From: an uncultured Bacteroidales bacterium
GTDB taxonomy: Bacteria; Bacteroidota; Bacteroidia; Bacteroidales; Marinilabiliaceae
Direction: 5' to 3'
Assembly: GCA_945607565.1 (NCBI GenBank)
Contig: CALYZD010000009.1
Location: forward strand, 1 to 46,143
Length of the DNA stretch: 46,143 nucleotides
Shown: positions 7,746-15,755 of the stretch, one piece after another
How the letters are laid out: each line of letters opens with the position of its first letter
Position numbering within the stretch: the first letter of the stretch is position 1
Made by a program: the position numbers and the translations under genes
Notes under the pieces: generated by a model
What the model was told of the DNA's origin: nothing
What the model saw: the letters and a program-made list of their open reading frames with translations, nothing else
Database searches by the model: none

Positions 7746-8638
7746 TGCGTCAGGTGTTCGGTCAGATTCGTCTTTCGTATCAGATCCACCACGTCGGCGT
7801 CGGGTTTGAAGCCGAGCCTGAATATGGGCACGCGGCTGCATATCCTGTTGATGCTCTGCAGGTGACGCTCGATGCTGTCGGCGGCGTGACTGTGGTGCAC
7901 GGTGTTGGTCATGAACTGCATGGCGGCCGCCGCGCCCGTCACCGGTTCGAGCACGTTGACGGGCGACTGGCTTATGAGGAAGATGGCGTCAAGCGGCGCC
8001 GATTTCGGGACGTCGGTGTAGTAGGGCATCGGAATATTGTGAGCCACAGGCGTTTCGGGGTTGGTGTCCACCATTATGGCGTCGTCGTTGACGATGGTGG
8101 CTCCGGCCCGCTCCCATATTTTCGCCATGGTCGACTTGCCCGTGCCCGACACGGCCGTGAACAGGTAGCCCCGGCCGCCGTCGCACACCACCGACGAGTG
8201 CACGGCTATGCCTCGGTTGCGGTTGAGCAATCGGTTCATTATCAGGTTGAACAGCGGGAAAATGTAGGTCGAGCCGAGGGCGGCGCCGGCTTTCTTGCGG
8301 TAGGCAATGGTCACTTCGCGGCCGTCTATCAGCGCATCGGCCCATTGCAGCCATTCGTGCGTGTCGAAACTGAGCGTCACGCCTTCGCGGCCGAGGCTGT
8401 CGGTGTAGATGCTCCAGCGGTACTGGTATTCGTCCGTGATGATGCTGTCGAGCCGGGGGCCGCATTCGGCGTGTTCGGGCTCGTCGCTTTCCGAGGGGCA
8501 GAAGCGCAGGCGGTAGTCGGTTTCGGGCTCGTCGGTGGCAAAGGGTTCGAGGCGGTCGGAGCACGTCAGGTCCGGCGTGTTCTCGACCAGCAGCCGCAGG
8601 CTGGCTATCTTGTATTTTCGGGCAATGGTGGTGGCCAT
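7718..8638 (-). CDS. HPr-kinase-like / PEPCK-fold ATPase
   Basis: A 306-residue protein whose C-terminal half has the HprK-type nucleotide fold. GIAVHSSVV holds the characteristic His (147), the P-loop is AVSGTGKST (about 162-170), and NDDAIMV (184-190) matches the DD motif. The N-terminal 100 residues are poorly conserved and unassigned. True HPr kinases regulate sugar transport, but variants of this fold occur in lasso-peptide clusters, where one (from Paenibacillus) phosphorylates the peptide's C-terminal Ser. No HPr gene is nearby; PqqD-like, peptidase and exporter neighbours favour a peptide substrate. ATG 8638 is 31 nt after the PqqD-like stop. Confidence 0.75.
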   Translation of the reverse strand: MATTIARKYKIASLRLLVENTPDLTCSDRLEPFATDEPETDYRLRFCPSESDEPEHAECGPRLDSIITDEYQYRWSIYTDSLGREGVTLSFDTHEWLQWADALIDGREVTIAYRKKAGAALGSTYIFPLFNLIMNRLLNRNRGIAVHSSVVCDGGRGYLFTAVSGTGKSTMAKIWERAGATIVNDDAIMVDTNPETPVAHNIPMPYYTDVPKSAPLDAIFLISQSPVNVLEPVTGAAAAMQFMTNTVHHSHAADSIERHLQSINRICSRVPIFRLGFKPDADVVDLIRKTNLTEHLTQWRKSTSAN

Positions 8639-8669
8639 GGTTGTCGGTTTTTGGGCTTGTTGCGGTCGG

Positions 8670-8945
8670 TCAGGCCGTCCTGACGTATCCTTTGGCGACC
8701 ATCTCGTTCAGAAATTCGCAGACGTCTGCCTCGGCTGTGGTGCGGTCTGTTTCGAAGTTTTCGAGCAGCAGGTCCACAATCGTCTCGGTCTCAGTGGCTT
8801 CGGCGATGTGCTCAAGGATGAACGCTCCGGTCGAATTGAGCGTGTAGATGAAGTCCATCTGCGCCACCGAGTTGACGATGGGCACAAGGACCTTTTCGCC
8901 GCAAATGTCGTTCAGTACATAATTGTTGTTCGATACGTATTTCAT
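8670..8945 (-). CDS. PqqD-like peptide-binding protein (RRE domain)
   Basis: A 91-residue protein that is a complete PqqD/RRE-type winged helix: the opening NYVLNDICGEKVLVP, the central LNSTGAFILEHI and the terminal EADVCEFLNEMVAKGYV follow the family pattern of strands followed by helices. Such proteins bind the leader of a ribosomally made peptide and present it to modifying enzymes. There is no PqqA, radical-SAM PqqE or other PQQ gene here, so PQQ synthesis is not implied. The ATG at 8945 is 17 nt after the tsaD stop on the same strand, so the cassette may ride on the tsaD transcript. No precursor peptide is encoded in the intergenic gaps of the cassette. Confidence 0.82.
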   Translation of the reverse strand: MKYVSNNNYVLNDICGEKVLVPIVNSVAQMDFIYTLNSTGAFILEHIAEATETETIVDLLLENFETDRTTAEADVCEFLNEMVAKGYVRTA

Positions 8946-8962
8946 AATGTGTTCGTTGTCAG

Positions 8963-9985
8963 TTATTTGATTGTGGTTTTGGAGAACGGTGCGGCGGTCT
9001 GGTCGCAGAAGATGCCTTTCAGATATTTGTGGTAGCCGGCGCAGGCAATCATGGCGGCGTTGTCGGTGGTGAACGCGAAGGGCGGCACGAACACCCTCCA
9101 ACCGCGGCGGGTGTGCAGCTCTTCGAACGCGCTGCGCAGGCCCGAATTTGCCGACACGCCGCCGGCAAGTGCTATCTCGGTTATTTTCAGGTCTTTGGCG
9201 GCTTTTATCAGTTTCTGCATCAGGATGTCGATGACCGTTTTCTGGAGCGATGCGCAGAGGTCTTCCTTGTTGTCTTCCACAAAGTCGGGGTTCAGTTTCA
9301 GATTGTCGCGCAGGGTGTAGAGGAATGACGTCTTGAGGCCGCTGAAGCTGTAGTCGTAGCCCTGTATGCTGGGCTTGGCGAACCGGAACGCGTCGGGGTT
9401 GCCGCTCTTGGCCAGGCGGTCGATGAGCGGGCCGCCCGGATAGCCGAGGCCCATCACCTTGGCGCACTTGTCGAAGGCTTCGCCGGCGGCGTCGTCGATG
9501 GTCTGGCCAATCATTTCCATGTCCATGTAGTCTTTGACCAGCAGTATCTGGCTGTTGCCGCCCGACACCAGCAGGCACAGGAACGGGAAGCGGGGCTGAT
9601 TGTCGTCGTCGGCCGAACGCTTGATGAAGTGCGCCGACACGTGGCCCTGCAGGTGGTTGACTTCGACCAGCTTGAGGTTGCGCGCCAGTGCAAGGCCTTT
9701 GGCGAACGAGACGCCCACCAGCAGCGAGCCCATCAGTCCCGGGCCGCGCGTGAAGGCCACTGCCGAAAGGTCTTCGGGAGCCACGCCGGCATCTTTCAGC
9801 GCCTTGTCGACTACGGGGATGATGTTCTGCTGATGCGCGCGCGACGCCAGCTCGGGCACCACGCCGCCATACTGCTCATGCACTGCCTGACTTGCCGTGA
9901 CGTTCGAAAGGATTATTCCGTCTCTGATGACGGCTGCGGACGTGTCGTCGCACGACGATTCGATTCCGAGTATTGTTATGTTCAT
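8963..9985 (-). CDS. tsaD: tRNA N6-threonylcarbamoyladenosine transferase TsaD
   Basis: A 340-residue cytoplasmic enzyme that, with TsaB and TsaE, transfers threonylcarbamoyl from its AMP adduct to A37 of ANN-decoding tRNAs. The N-terminal IESSCDDTSAA, the glycoprotease-family block VVPELASRAH, the metal-binding His pair in NHLQGHVSAH, and LVSGGNSQI and YSFSGLKTS all match the Kae1/Qri7/TsaD family; length is standard. The frame is open far upstream, but ATG 9985 opens the conserved sequence. It is divergent from tamB, a pairing I believe to be frequent in Bacteroidales, with only about 80 bp between them. Confidence 0.96.
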   Translation of the reverse strand: MNITILGIESSCDDTSAAVIRDGIILSNVTASQAVHEQYGGVVPELASRAHQQNIIPVVDKALKDAGVAPEDLSAVAFTRGPGLMGSLLVGVSFAKGLALARNLKLVEVNHLQGHVSAHFIKRSADDDNQPRFPFLCLLVSGGNSQILLVKDYMDMEMIGQTIDDAAGEAFDKCAKVMGLGYPGGPLIDRLAKSGNPDAFRFAKPSIQGYDYSFSGLKTSFLYTLRDNLKLNPDFVEDNKEDLCASLQKTVIDILMQKLIKAAKDLKITEIALAGGVSANSGLRSAFEELHTRRGWRVFVPPFAFTTDNAAMIACAGYHKYLKGIFCDQTAAPFSKTTIK

Positions 9986-10034
9986 TTCGTGAATTCTGTT
10001 TGTGAACCGGCGCTTCGAATGCCTCGCATTTTTA

Positions 10035-10042
10035 TACCTTTG
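10035..10042 (+). promoter_or_regulatory. Predicted -7 box of tamB
   Basis: TACCTTTG matches TAnnTTTG exactly. Transcription from here would start near 10048, about 20 nt before the ATT at 10067 and about 75 nt before the GTG at 10124. No good TTTG lies at the -33 position. Confidence 0.5.
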
Positions 10043-10066
10043 CGCCATTAAAACCGAAAGGGCGAA

Positions 10067-13000
10067 ATTATAAAAAAATTCATTAAAATATTTATCATCC
10101 TGCTGGCCGCGCCCCTGTCGGTCGTGCTGCACGTCGCGCTGCTGGTCGTCCTGCCTCCGGTTCAGCAGCGACTGACGGAATGGATGTCTGTTGCGCTCTC
10201 TCAACAACTTGGCACTCAGGTTTCTATCGAAAGTGTGACGTATGTGCCGATGCTCTCGCTCGAGCTCCGCAACGTCAGCGTCGCGGATTCGCAGGCCGAC
10301 ACGCTCGCCTCCGCCGGACGCGTCATGGTCGATGTGGGCCTGTGGCAGCTCGTGCGCGGGCGGCTTCACGTCAAGTCGCTCGTGGTCAGCGATTTCAATG
10401 TCAACGTCTTCCGCGTCGACTCGGCGGCCTATAACTTTTCGCACATCGTGGCCGCAGCCGGCAGCGCGCCGGCAGGGCAGGGCCCGACGCCGGCGTTCAC
10501 GGTGGGCCGTGTCGAGCTGGACGGCGGGAGCGTCAGTTTCCGCCCCGACGCCGCCCGTTGCTACGGCGCCGATTCGGTCTGCCTCTCGGTTTCGGATTTA
10601 CGTCTGACCGACAGCCTGTTCCGTGCGCGGATTGACACTCTGGGATTTTACGAGCGCGGCCTCGGCCATCCGGTTGCGGTGCGCGCCACGGTGGCCCTTG
10701 CGGCCGACACGCTCACGTTCGACAGCCTCAGCGCGGGCTGGCACTCGTCGCTGCTCAAGGCGCAGCGTATCAGCGCCGTCCTGCCCGCCGAGGGCGAGAG
10801 TTTCCCGCGCAGCCTTCTGGCGCAGGTCGACTCGCTTGTGCTGCGCGGGCCCGAGCTGGCATCGCTGCCCCACGCCGCAGGCCGTGCCGGTCTGCTCATC
10901 TTTTCGGGTCGTGTCAGCGGAGGGCCTGACCGCTTGTGCGGCAGCGACATGATGCTGCGCTTCGGCAGCCGGTCGATGCTCGATTTCGACATCGTGGTGG
11001 CCGACCCGCTCGACAGCGCCCGCACCCACATCAGCGTCGACCGCAGCCGCCTGGTCTCCTGCCTCGCCGACATCCGCCGCCTGACGGGCTCCGACGTGCA
11101 GGGCGGGTCCGACACCGACCCGATAGAATATTCGGGCACCATCGAAGGCTATCTCGACGACCTCCGCCTCAACGGCGTGCTGCGCTCGACGGCCGGCTCG
11201 CTCGTCACGAGCTCAACGGTGAGCGTGGTGTCGGGCGGAGTGCGCATTGGCGGACGTGTGGCCACGCAGGGCTTCGACCTCGGGCGCGCCCTGGGCAGCC
11301 GCATGCTGGGCATCGTCCGCTGCAACGTCGACCTGACGGTGGACGCCGCCGCCGGCCGCGACCCGTCGGTCTTTGTCCGGGGCGACGTCCGGAGCCTCGG
11401 CATCAACGGCTACGACTGCCGCAACATAACGGTCGACGGCAACTTCCGCAACCGGCATTTCAACGGCTCGCTCGGCGTCGACGACCCCAACCTGAGGCTG
11501 ACCTTCGACGGCGAGATAGACGCCGCCCGCGCCGTGCCCCACTGCTCGTTCCGCGCCGCATTCGACCACGTCGACCTCGACACGCTGCGGCTGACGCCGT
11601 CGCTGCGCAAGGCTTCGTTCGGCATGACGCTGACGGCCGATTTCGACGGCAGTTCGCCCGACGACGCCGTGGGCCGCGTGGCCCTGACCGACCTTGTGCT
11701 GCGGGCCAACGGCCGCACCGTGCGCTCGGAGCGCACGGAGGTGCTGGTGACGCTCTCGGACACGCTGGGCAAGGTGGCGACGGTCAGTTCCGAATATGTC
11801 AAAGGCCGCATCGAGGGCAACTTCACGTTCTCGGGCATCGTCATGTCGTTCGTGCAGCAGATACAGCAGGCCGCACCCTCGCTCTTTGCGCATCAGCTGC
11901 GTCTGCCGCGCACCATCGGCGCCACCGACGCCGTCTTCGACTTCACCTTTGATGGCACCGACAATCTGGTGCGGATGCTCGACACGGCCACCGTCTATGC
12001 CGACGCCGGCCGCCTGTCGGGATTCATCAACCACAGCCGGGGCACGTCGCGGCTGAGCGCGTCGGTCGACCGCATCACCAGCAACGGCGTGGCGGCCAAG
12101 GGCCTCAGCTTCGAGTCGACGGCACAGCCCGGGCGCAAGCTGCTGATGACGCTCCGGGCCGACAGCCTTGCGCTGCCTCTGCTCGACGATATCGAGAATT
12201 TCTGCGTCAGCCAGACGCTTGCCGACGACACCCTGAGCACCTCGGTGGTCTGGAACAACTGGAGCAGCGCCAGCCGCTCGGGCACGCTGCAGCTGACGTC
12301 GGCCTTCAGCCGGCACCACGGGCAGATGGAGGCCGACATCGACGTGGCCGAATCGTTCGTGGCCTTCGGCGACAGCACATGGCGCATCTCGCCCTGCTCG
12401 GCCTCCGTCTCGGCCGACGGCTTCGACGTCGACGGGCTGCGCATATCGAGCGGCACGCACATCGTGGAGGCCGACGGCGCCGTGTCGAAGTCCGACGCCG
12501 ACAAGCGCATCAGCATACGCCTGAGCGACCTGGTGCTCGAAAAAATCATCGAGACCGACGCCAACAGCCGCTTCAGCCTTGCCGGCCGCATGAATCTGAT
12601 ACTGACCCTCGGCGACGTCTACCGCAATCCGATAATAGACGGCAAGACGCACATCACGAATCTGGTGGTCGACGGCGACTCGCTCGGCACGCTGACGCTG
12701 CTCTCGTCGTGGCAGCCCGAGATGCGCCGCATGGAGTTCAACGCCACCATCGCCGACCGTGCGGGGCGCCCCACGGTGCGCGGCACGGGGCACTATAGCA
12801 GCAAGGCCGACTTCGTGGACGTGGGCTTTGACATCGACAGCCTCTCGGTGGGCTTCCTCAACTTCTACCTGTCGCACGCCGTGCAGAACATGCGGGGCAC
12901 CACCTCGGGCCGCGCGCGGCTCAGCGGCCGTCCGTCCGACATCAGGTTCAACGCCGACCTCTGCGTCAACCGCACCACGCTCTATGTGGGCCAGATCAAC

Positions 13001-14545
13001 GTGCCCTACACCATCACGGGCGGCGACTCCATCATCATCACGCCCTCCGACATCGTCATGCGCGACCTGCGCTTCGAAGACCCCGTGGGGCACGACGGCG
13101 TCTTCGGCGGCAACATCACCCACAACATGTTCGTGGGGCTGATGCTCAATCTGCGTTTCGACTGTCGCAACATGCTGGTGCTCAACACCACGCGGCTGCA
13201 CAACCCCACCTACTACGGCACGGTCTATGCCGACGGCCGCCTGCGCGTGACGGGCCCCACGTCCAACGTCGACATCGGCATCACTGCCCGCACGCGCGAG
13301 AACACGCTCTTTTCGGTGTCGCCGCTCGAGTCGGCCGACCTGTCGGAGAACAGCTACATCAAGTTCGTCGAAAAATCGGTCGACTCCAAGCTGCAGATCG
13401 ACTATTCCGAACTGCTGTCGAGCGTCACGGCAACGCTCGAGCTCGACGTCACGCCCGACGCCGTCATCAACGCCATTGTCGAGGAGCGCACCAACAACAT
13501 GATGCGCGGCACGGGCAACGGGCGCATCCGCCTCAACATCAACAATCAGGGCCAGCTCTCGATCTACGGCGACTACACGCTGACCGAGGGCTTCTACAAC
13601 TTTTCGTTCGAAAACATCCTCAACAAGCGCTTCGTGGTCAACGCCGGCAGCACGGCGCACTGGGACGGCAATCCCTACAACGCCACGGTCAACCTCAGCG
13701 CCACCTACAAGGTCAAGGCCTCGCTCTACGACCTGGCATCGGGCAGTTCGGCCTCCGAGTCGCAGATGGCCGAGCTGCGCCGCCGCGTGCCCATCAACTG
13801 CAACCTCTATCTGACCGGGCGTCTGCTGAATCCGAACATCAAGTTCGGCATCGAAATCCCGTCGTCGCAGAACTACAGCCAGTACGTTTTCGACCAGTAC
13901 GTCAACACCGAGGAGGAGCTCAACCGGCAGGTCTTTTCGCTGCTGATAGCCAACCGGTTCTATCCGCCGTCGGAGAACCAGACGACCGATGGCCAGAGCA
14001 CGCCGGGCGGCAGCTCCTACATCGGCACCACGGCGTCGGAGCTGATTTCGAACCAGCTGAGCAGCTGGCTGTCGCAGAACAAATACAACGTGGGCGTGGG
14101 CATCAACTATCGTCCGGGCGATGAGGTCCAGAACGAGGAATATGAGGTGGCCATATCGACCCAGGTGCTCAACAACAAGGTGATTCTGAGCGGCAACTTC
14201 GGCTATGGGCGCAACACCGTCGAGAGCTCCGAGAGCAGCATCATCGGCGACTTCGACGTCGAGGTCAAGCTCAACCGCAGCGGCAACCTGCGCGCCAAGG
14301 CCTACACGCATTCCAACAACGACGTCATCTACGAGTCGTCGCCCACCACGCAGGGCGTCGGCATAGCCTATCGCGAAGAGTTCCACACGTTTGGCGAGCT
14401 GATGCGGAAATACTGGGCCATAGTGACCGGCCGCAACCGCCGCAGGCGCAAGGCGGCGCAGCAGCCCGGCCCCGACGCCGCCCCGGCCGCCGTGCCCGAT
14501 TCGATAAATAGCGGCGTCGGGCCTGCGCCACAAAACGATAATTAG
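10067..14545 (+). CDS. tamB: TamB-family outer-membrane assembly / lipid-transport protein
   Basis: A very long AsmA-like protein, about 1,492 residues if started at 10067. The C-terminal DUF490/TamB domain is clear (GQLSIYGDYTLTEGFYNFSF, later QLSSWLSQNKYNVGVG and NKVILSGNFGYGRN); the rest is predicted repeated beta structure spanning the periplasm. In Bacteroidota TamB partners the lipoprotein TamL (here at 24627-26912). Start choice is unusual: the frame is open back to a stop at 10049, and codons from 10067 encode IIKKFIKIFIILLAAPLSV, an obvious membrane anchor, yet there is no ATG, GTG or TTG before the GTG at 10124, which would remove half the anchor. I propose ATT 10067 (or ATA 10070); a sequence error is the alternative. 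Confidence 0.85.
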   Translation: MIKKFIKIFIILLAAPLSVVLHVALLVVLPPVQQRLTEWMSVALSQQLGTQVSIESVTYVPMLSLELRNVSVADSQADTLASAGRVMVDVGLWQLVRGRLHVKSLVVSDFNVNVFRVDSAAYNFSHIVAAAGSAPAGQGPTPAFTVGRVELDGGSVSFRPDAARCYGADSVCLSVSDLRLTDSLFRARIDTLGFYERGLGHPVAVRATVALAADTLTFDSLSAGWHSSLLKAQRISAVLPAEGESFPRSLLAQVDSLVLRGPELASLPHAAGRAGLLIFSGRVSGGPDRLCGSDMMLRFGSRSMLDFDIVVADPLDSARTHISVDRSRLVSCLADIRRLTGSDVQGGSDTDPIEYSGTIEGYLDDLRLNGVLRSTAGSLVTSSTVSVVSGGVRIGGRVATQGFDLGRALGSRMLGIVRCNVDLTVDAAAGRDPSVFVRGDVRSLGINGYDCRNITVDGNFRNRHFNGSLGVDDPNLRLTFDGEIDAARAVPHCSFRAAFDHVDLDTLRLTPSLRKASFGMTLTADFDGSSPDDAVGRVALTDLVLRANGRTVRSERTEVLVTLSDTLGKVATVSSEYVKGRIEGNFTFSGIVMSFVQQIQQAAPSLFAHQLRLPRTIGATDAVFDFTFDGTDNLVRMLDTATVYADAGRLSGFINHSRGTSRLSASVDRITSNGVAAKGLSFESTAQPGRKLLMTLRADSLALPLLDDIENFCVSQTLADDTLSTSVVWNNWSSASRSGTLQLTSAFSRHHGQMEADIDVAESFVAFGDSTWRISPCSASVSADGFDVDGLRISSGTHIVEADGAVSKSDADKRISIRLSDLVLEKIIETDANSRFSLAGRMNLILTLGDVYRNPIIDGKTHITNLVVDGDSLGTLTLLSSWQPEMRRMEFNATIADRAGRPTVRGTGHYSSKADFVDVGFDIDSLSVGFLNFYLSHAVQNMRGTTSGRARLSGRPSDIRFNADLCVNRTTLYVGQINVPYTITGGDSIIITPSDIVMRDLRFEDPVGHDGVFGGNITHNMFVGLMLNLRFDCRNMLVLNTTRLHNPTYYGTVYADGRLRVTGPTSNVDIGITARTRENTLFSVSPLESADLSENSYIKFVEKSVDSKLQIDYSELLSSVTATLELDVTPDAVINAIVEERTNNMMRGTGNGRIRLNINNQGQLSIYGDYTLTEGFYNFSFENILNKRFVVNAGSTAHWDGNPYNATVNLSATYKVKASLYDLASGSSASESQMAELRRRVPINCNLYLTGRLLNPNIKFGIEIPSSQNYSQYVFDQYVNTEEELNRQVFSLLIANRFYPPSENQTTDGQSTPGGSSYIGTTASELISNQLSSWLSQNKYNVGVGINYRPGDEVQNEEYEVAISTQVLNNKVILSGNFGYGRNTVESSESSIIGDFDVEVKLNRSGNLRAKAYTHSNNDVIYESSPTTQGVGIAYREEFHTFGELMRKYWAIVTGRNRRRRKAAQQPGPDAAPAAVPDSINSGVGPAPQNDN

Positions 14546-14546
14546 T

Positions 14547-14554
14547 TACATTTG
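14547..14554 (+). promoter_or_regulatory. Predicted -7 box of the TolQ/ExbD/TonB operon
   Basis: TACATTTG matches TAnnTTTG exactly and lies directly after the tamB stop codon, 54 nt before the first ATG of the operon. No good -33 box is seen. Confidence 0.45.
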
Positions 14555-14608
14555 TCGGGTCGGAAGGCGAAAAACAGAAAACATTAACATATCAATACTA
14601 AATCTGCA

Positions 14609-15316
14609 ATGACACAACTTCTTTACATTCAGGCACATCTGGTGCCATCGACCGAGGCCGTGGCCGACACGGCAGCCGTCAGCGTCGAACCGGTAAGCCT
14701 CAACGTCATCGACCTGGCCTGCCAGGGCGGCTGGATAATGGTGGTGCTGCTGCTCATGTCGATCTATGCCGTCTACATTTTCGTGGAACGCTCGCTGGCT
14801 CTGCGCCGCGCAATCCACGAGGACAAGAGTTTCATGGACCGCATCAAAGACTATATCCACAGCGGCAACATCGAGTCGGCACGCCAGCTCTGCCGCTCGG
14901 TCGACAACCCCGTGGCGCGTATGGTCGAGAAGGGCATATCGCGCATCGGTCGTCCGCTCAACGACATAAACACCACGGTCGAGAACGTGGGCAACATCGA
15001 GGTCAGCCGTCTCGAAAAGGGCCTGGCCGGTCTGGCGTCGGTGTCGGGCGGAGCGCCCATGATCGGCTTCCTCGGCACGGTCACCGGCATGATTCAGGCT
15101 TTCTTCGAGATGGCCAATGCCGGCAACAACATCGAGGTCTCGACCCTGGCCGGCGGCATCTACACCGCGCTGGTGACCACCGTGGGCGGTCTGGCGGTGG
15201 GCATCGTGGCCTATTTCGCCTACAACTATCTGGTGGCCCGCGTCGAAAAGGTCGTGTTCATTCTCGAAGCCCGCACGCTCGAATTCATGGATGTGCTCAA
15301 CGAACCAGCAAACTGA
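14609..15316 (+). CDS. MotA/TolQ/ExbB proton-channel protein
   Basis: A 235-residue inner-membrane subunit of a proton-driven energizer. Three membrane segments are seen: GGWIMVVLLLMSIYAVYIFV, then the conserved GGAPMIGFLGTVTGMIQAF, then TALVTTVGGLAVGIVAYFAY. A large cytoplasmic loop separates the first and second. Together with the next two genes it forms a complete ExbB-ExbD-TonB-type (or TolQ-R-A-type) unit that couples the proton gradient to outer-membrane transport or envelope constriction. The next ATG lies 4 nt after its stop. Confidence 0.9.
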   Translation: MTQLLYIQAHLVPSTEAVADTAAVSVEPVSLNVIDLACQGGWIMVVLLLMSIYAVYIFVERSLALRRAIHEDKSFMDRIKDYIHSGNIESARQLCRSVDNPVARMVEKGISRIGRPLNDINTTVENVGNIEVSRLEKGLAGLASVSGGAPMIGFLGTVTGMIQAFFEMANAGNNIEVSTLAGGIYTALVTTVGGLAVGIVAYFAYNYLVARVEKVVFILEARTLEFMDVLNEPAN

Positions 15317-15320
15317 CGCC

Positions 15321-15713
15321 ATGGCACTCAAGAGATCAAGCAAAATCAGTTCGGCGTTCAGCATGTCGTCCATGACCGACATCATCTTCCTGCTGCTCAT
15401 CTTCTTCATGCTGACGTCCACTCTGGTGCACCCCAACGCCCTCAAGCTGCTGCTGCCCCAGAGCGCCAACCAGACATCGGCCAAGCCGCAGACGTCGGTA
15501 TCGATTACGCGCGACCTGCGCTACTACATCGAGACCAAGCGCGTTGACTTCGACGAGATTGAGCCCATGCTCCAAGCCAAGCTCGGCGAGCAGCCCGACA
15601 TGTACATCGCACTGCACGTCGACGAGTCGGTGCCGATGCGCGAGGTGGTCCGCGTCATGAATATTGCCAAAAAGAACAAATACAAGCTCATCCTTGCCAC
15701 TCGCGCCAAATGA
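15321..15713 (+). CDS. ExbD/TolR biopolymer-transport protein
   Basis: A 130-residue protein with one N-terminal membrane helix, MTDIIFLLLIFFMLTSTLV, containing the essential proton-carrying Asp (residue 20), and a small periplasmic domain ending KKNKYKLILATRAK. Length and sequence are typical of Bacteroidota ExbD. The ATG at 15321 is preferred to an upstream in-frame alternative inside the preceding gene. It would sit in the pore of the ExbB/TolQ pentamer. Confidence 0.9.
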   Translation: MALKRSSKISSAFSMSSMTDIIFLLLIFFMLTSTLVHPNALKLLLPQSANQTSAKPQTSVSITRDLRYYIETKRVDFDEIEPMLQAKLGEQPDMYIALHVDESVPMREVVRVMNIAKKNKYKLILATRAK

Positions 15714-15755
15714 CGCGCCGGGCGCGCATGGCGTGCAAACAGTTTTTTCGACAAA

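Noticed and set aside
7718-8638. Canonical HPr kinase/phosphorylase of catabolite control
   Set aside because: No HPr or PTS gene is nearby, the N-terminal half does not resemble HprK, and context favours a peptide substrate.
8670-8945. PQQ cofactor biosynthesis
   Set aside because: The PqqD-like protein has no PqqA, PqqE or other Pqq partners here; the fold is shared by many peptide-binding proteins.
11213-14533. 1,106-codon open frame antisense to tamB
   Set aside because: High GC at third positions keeps the antisense frame open. The translation is rich in Ala, Val, Arg, His and Asp without domains, while the sense strand has clear TamB features.
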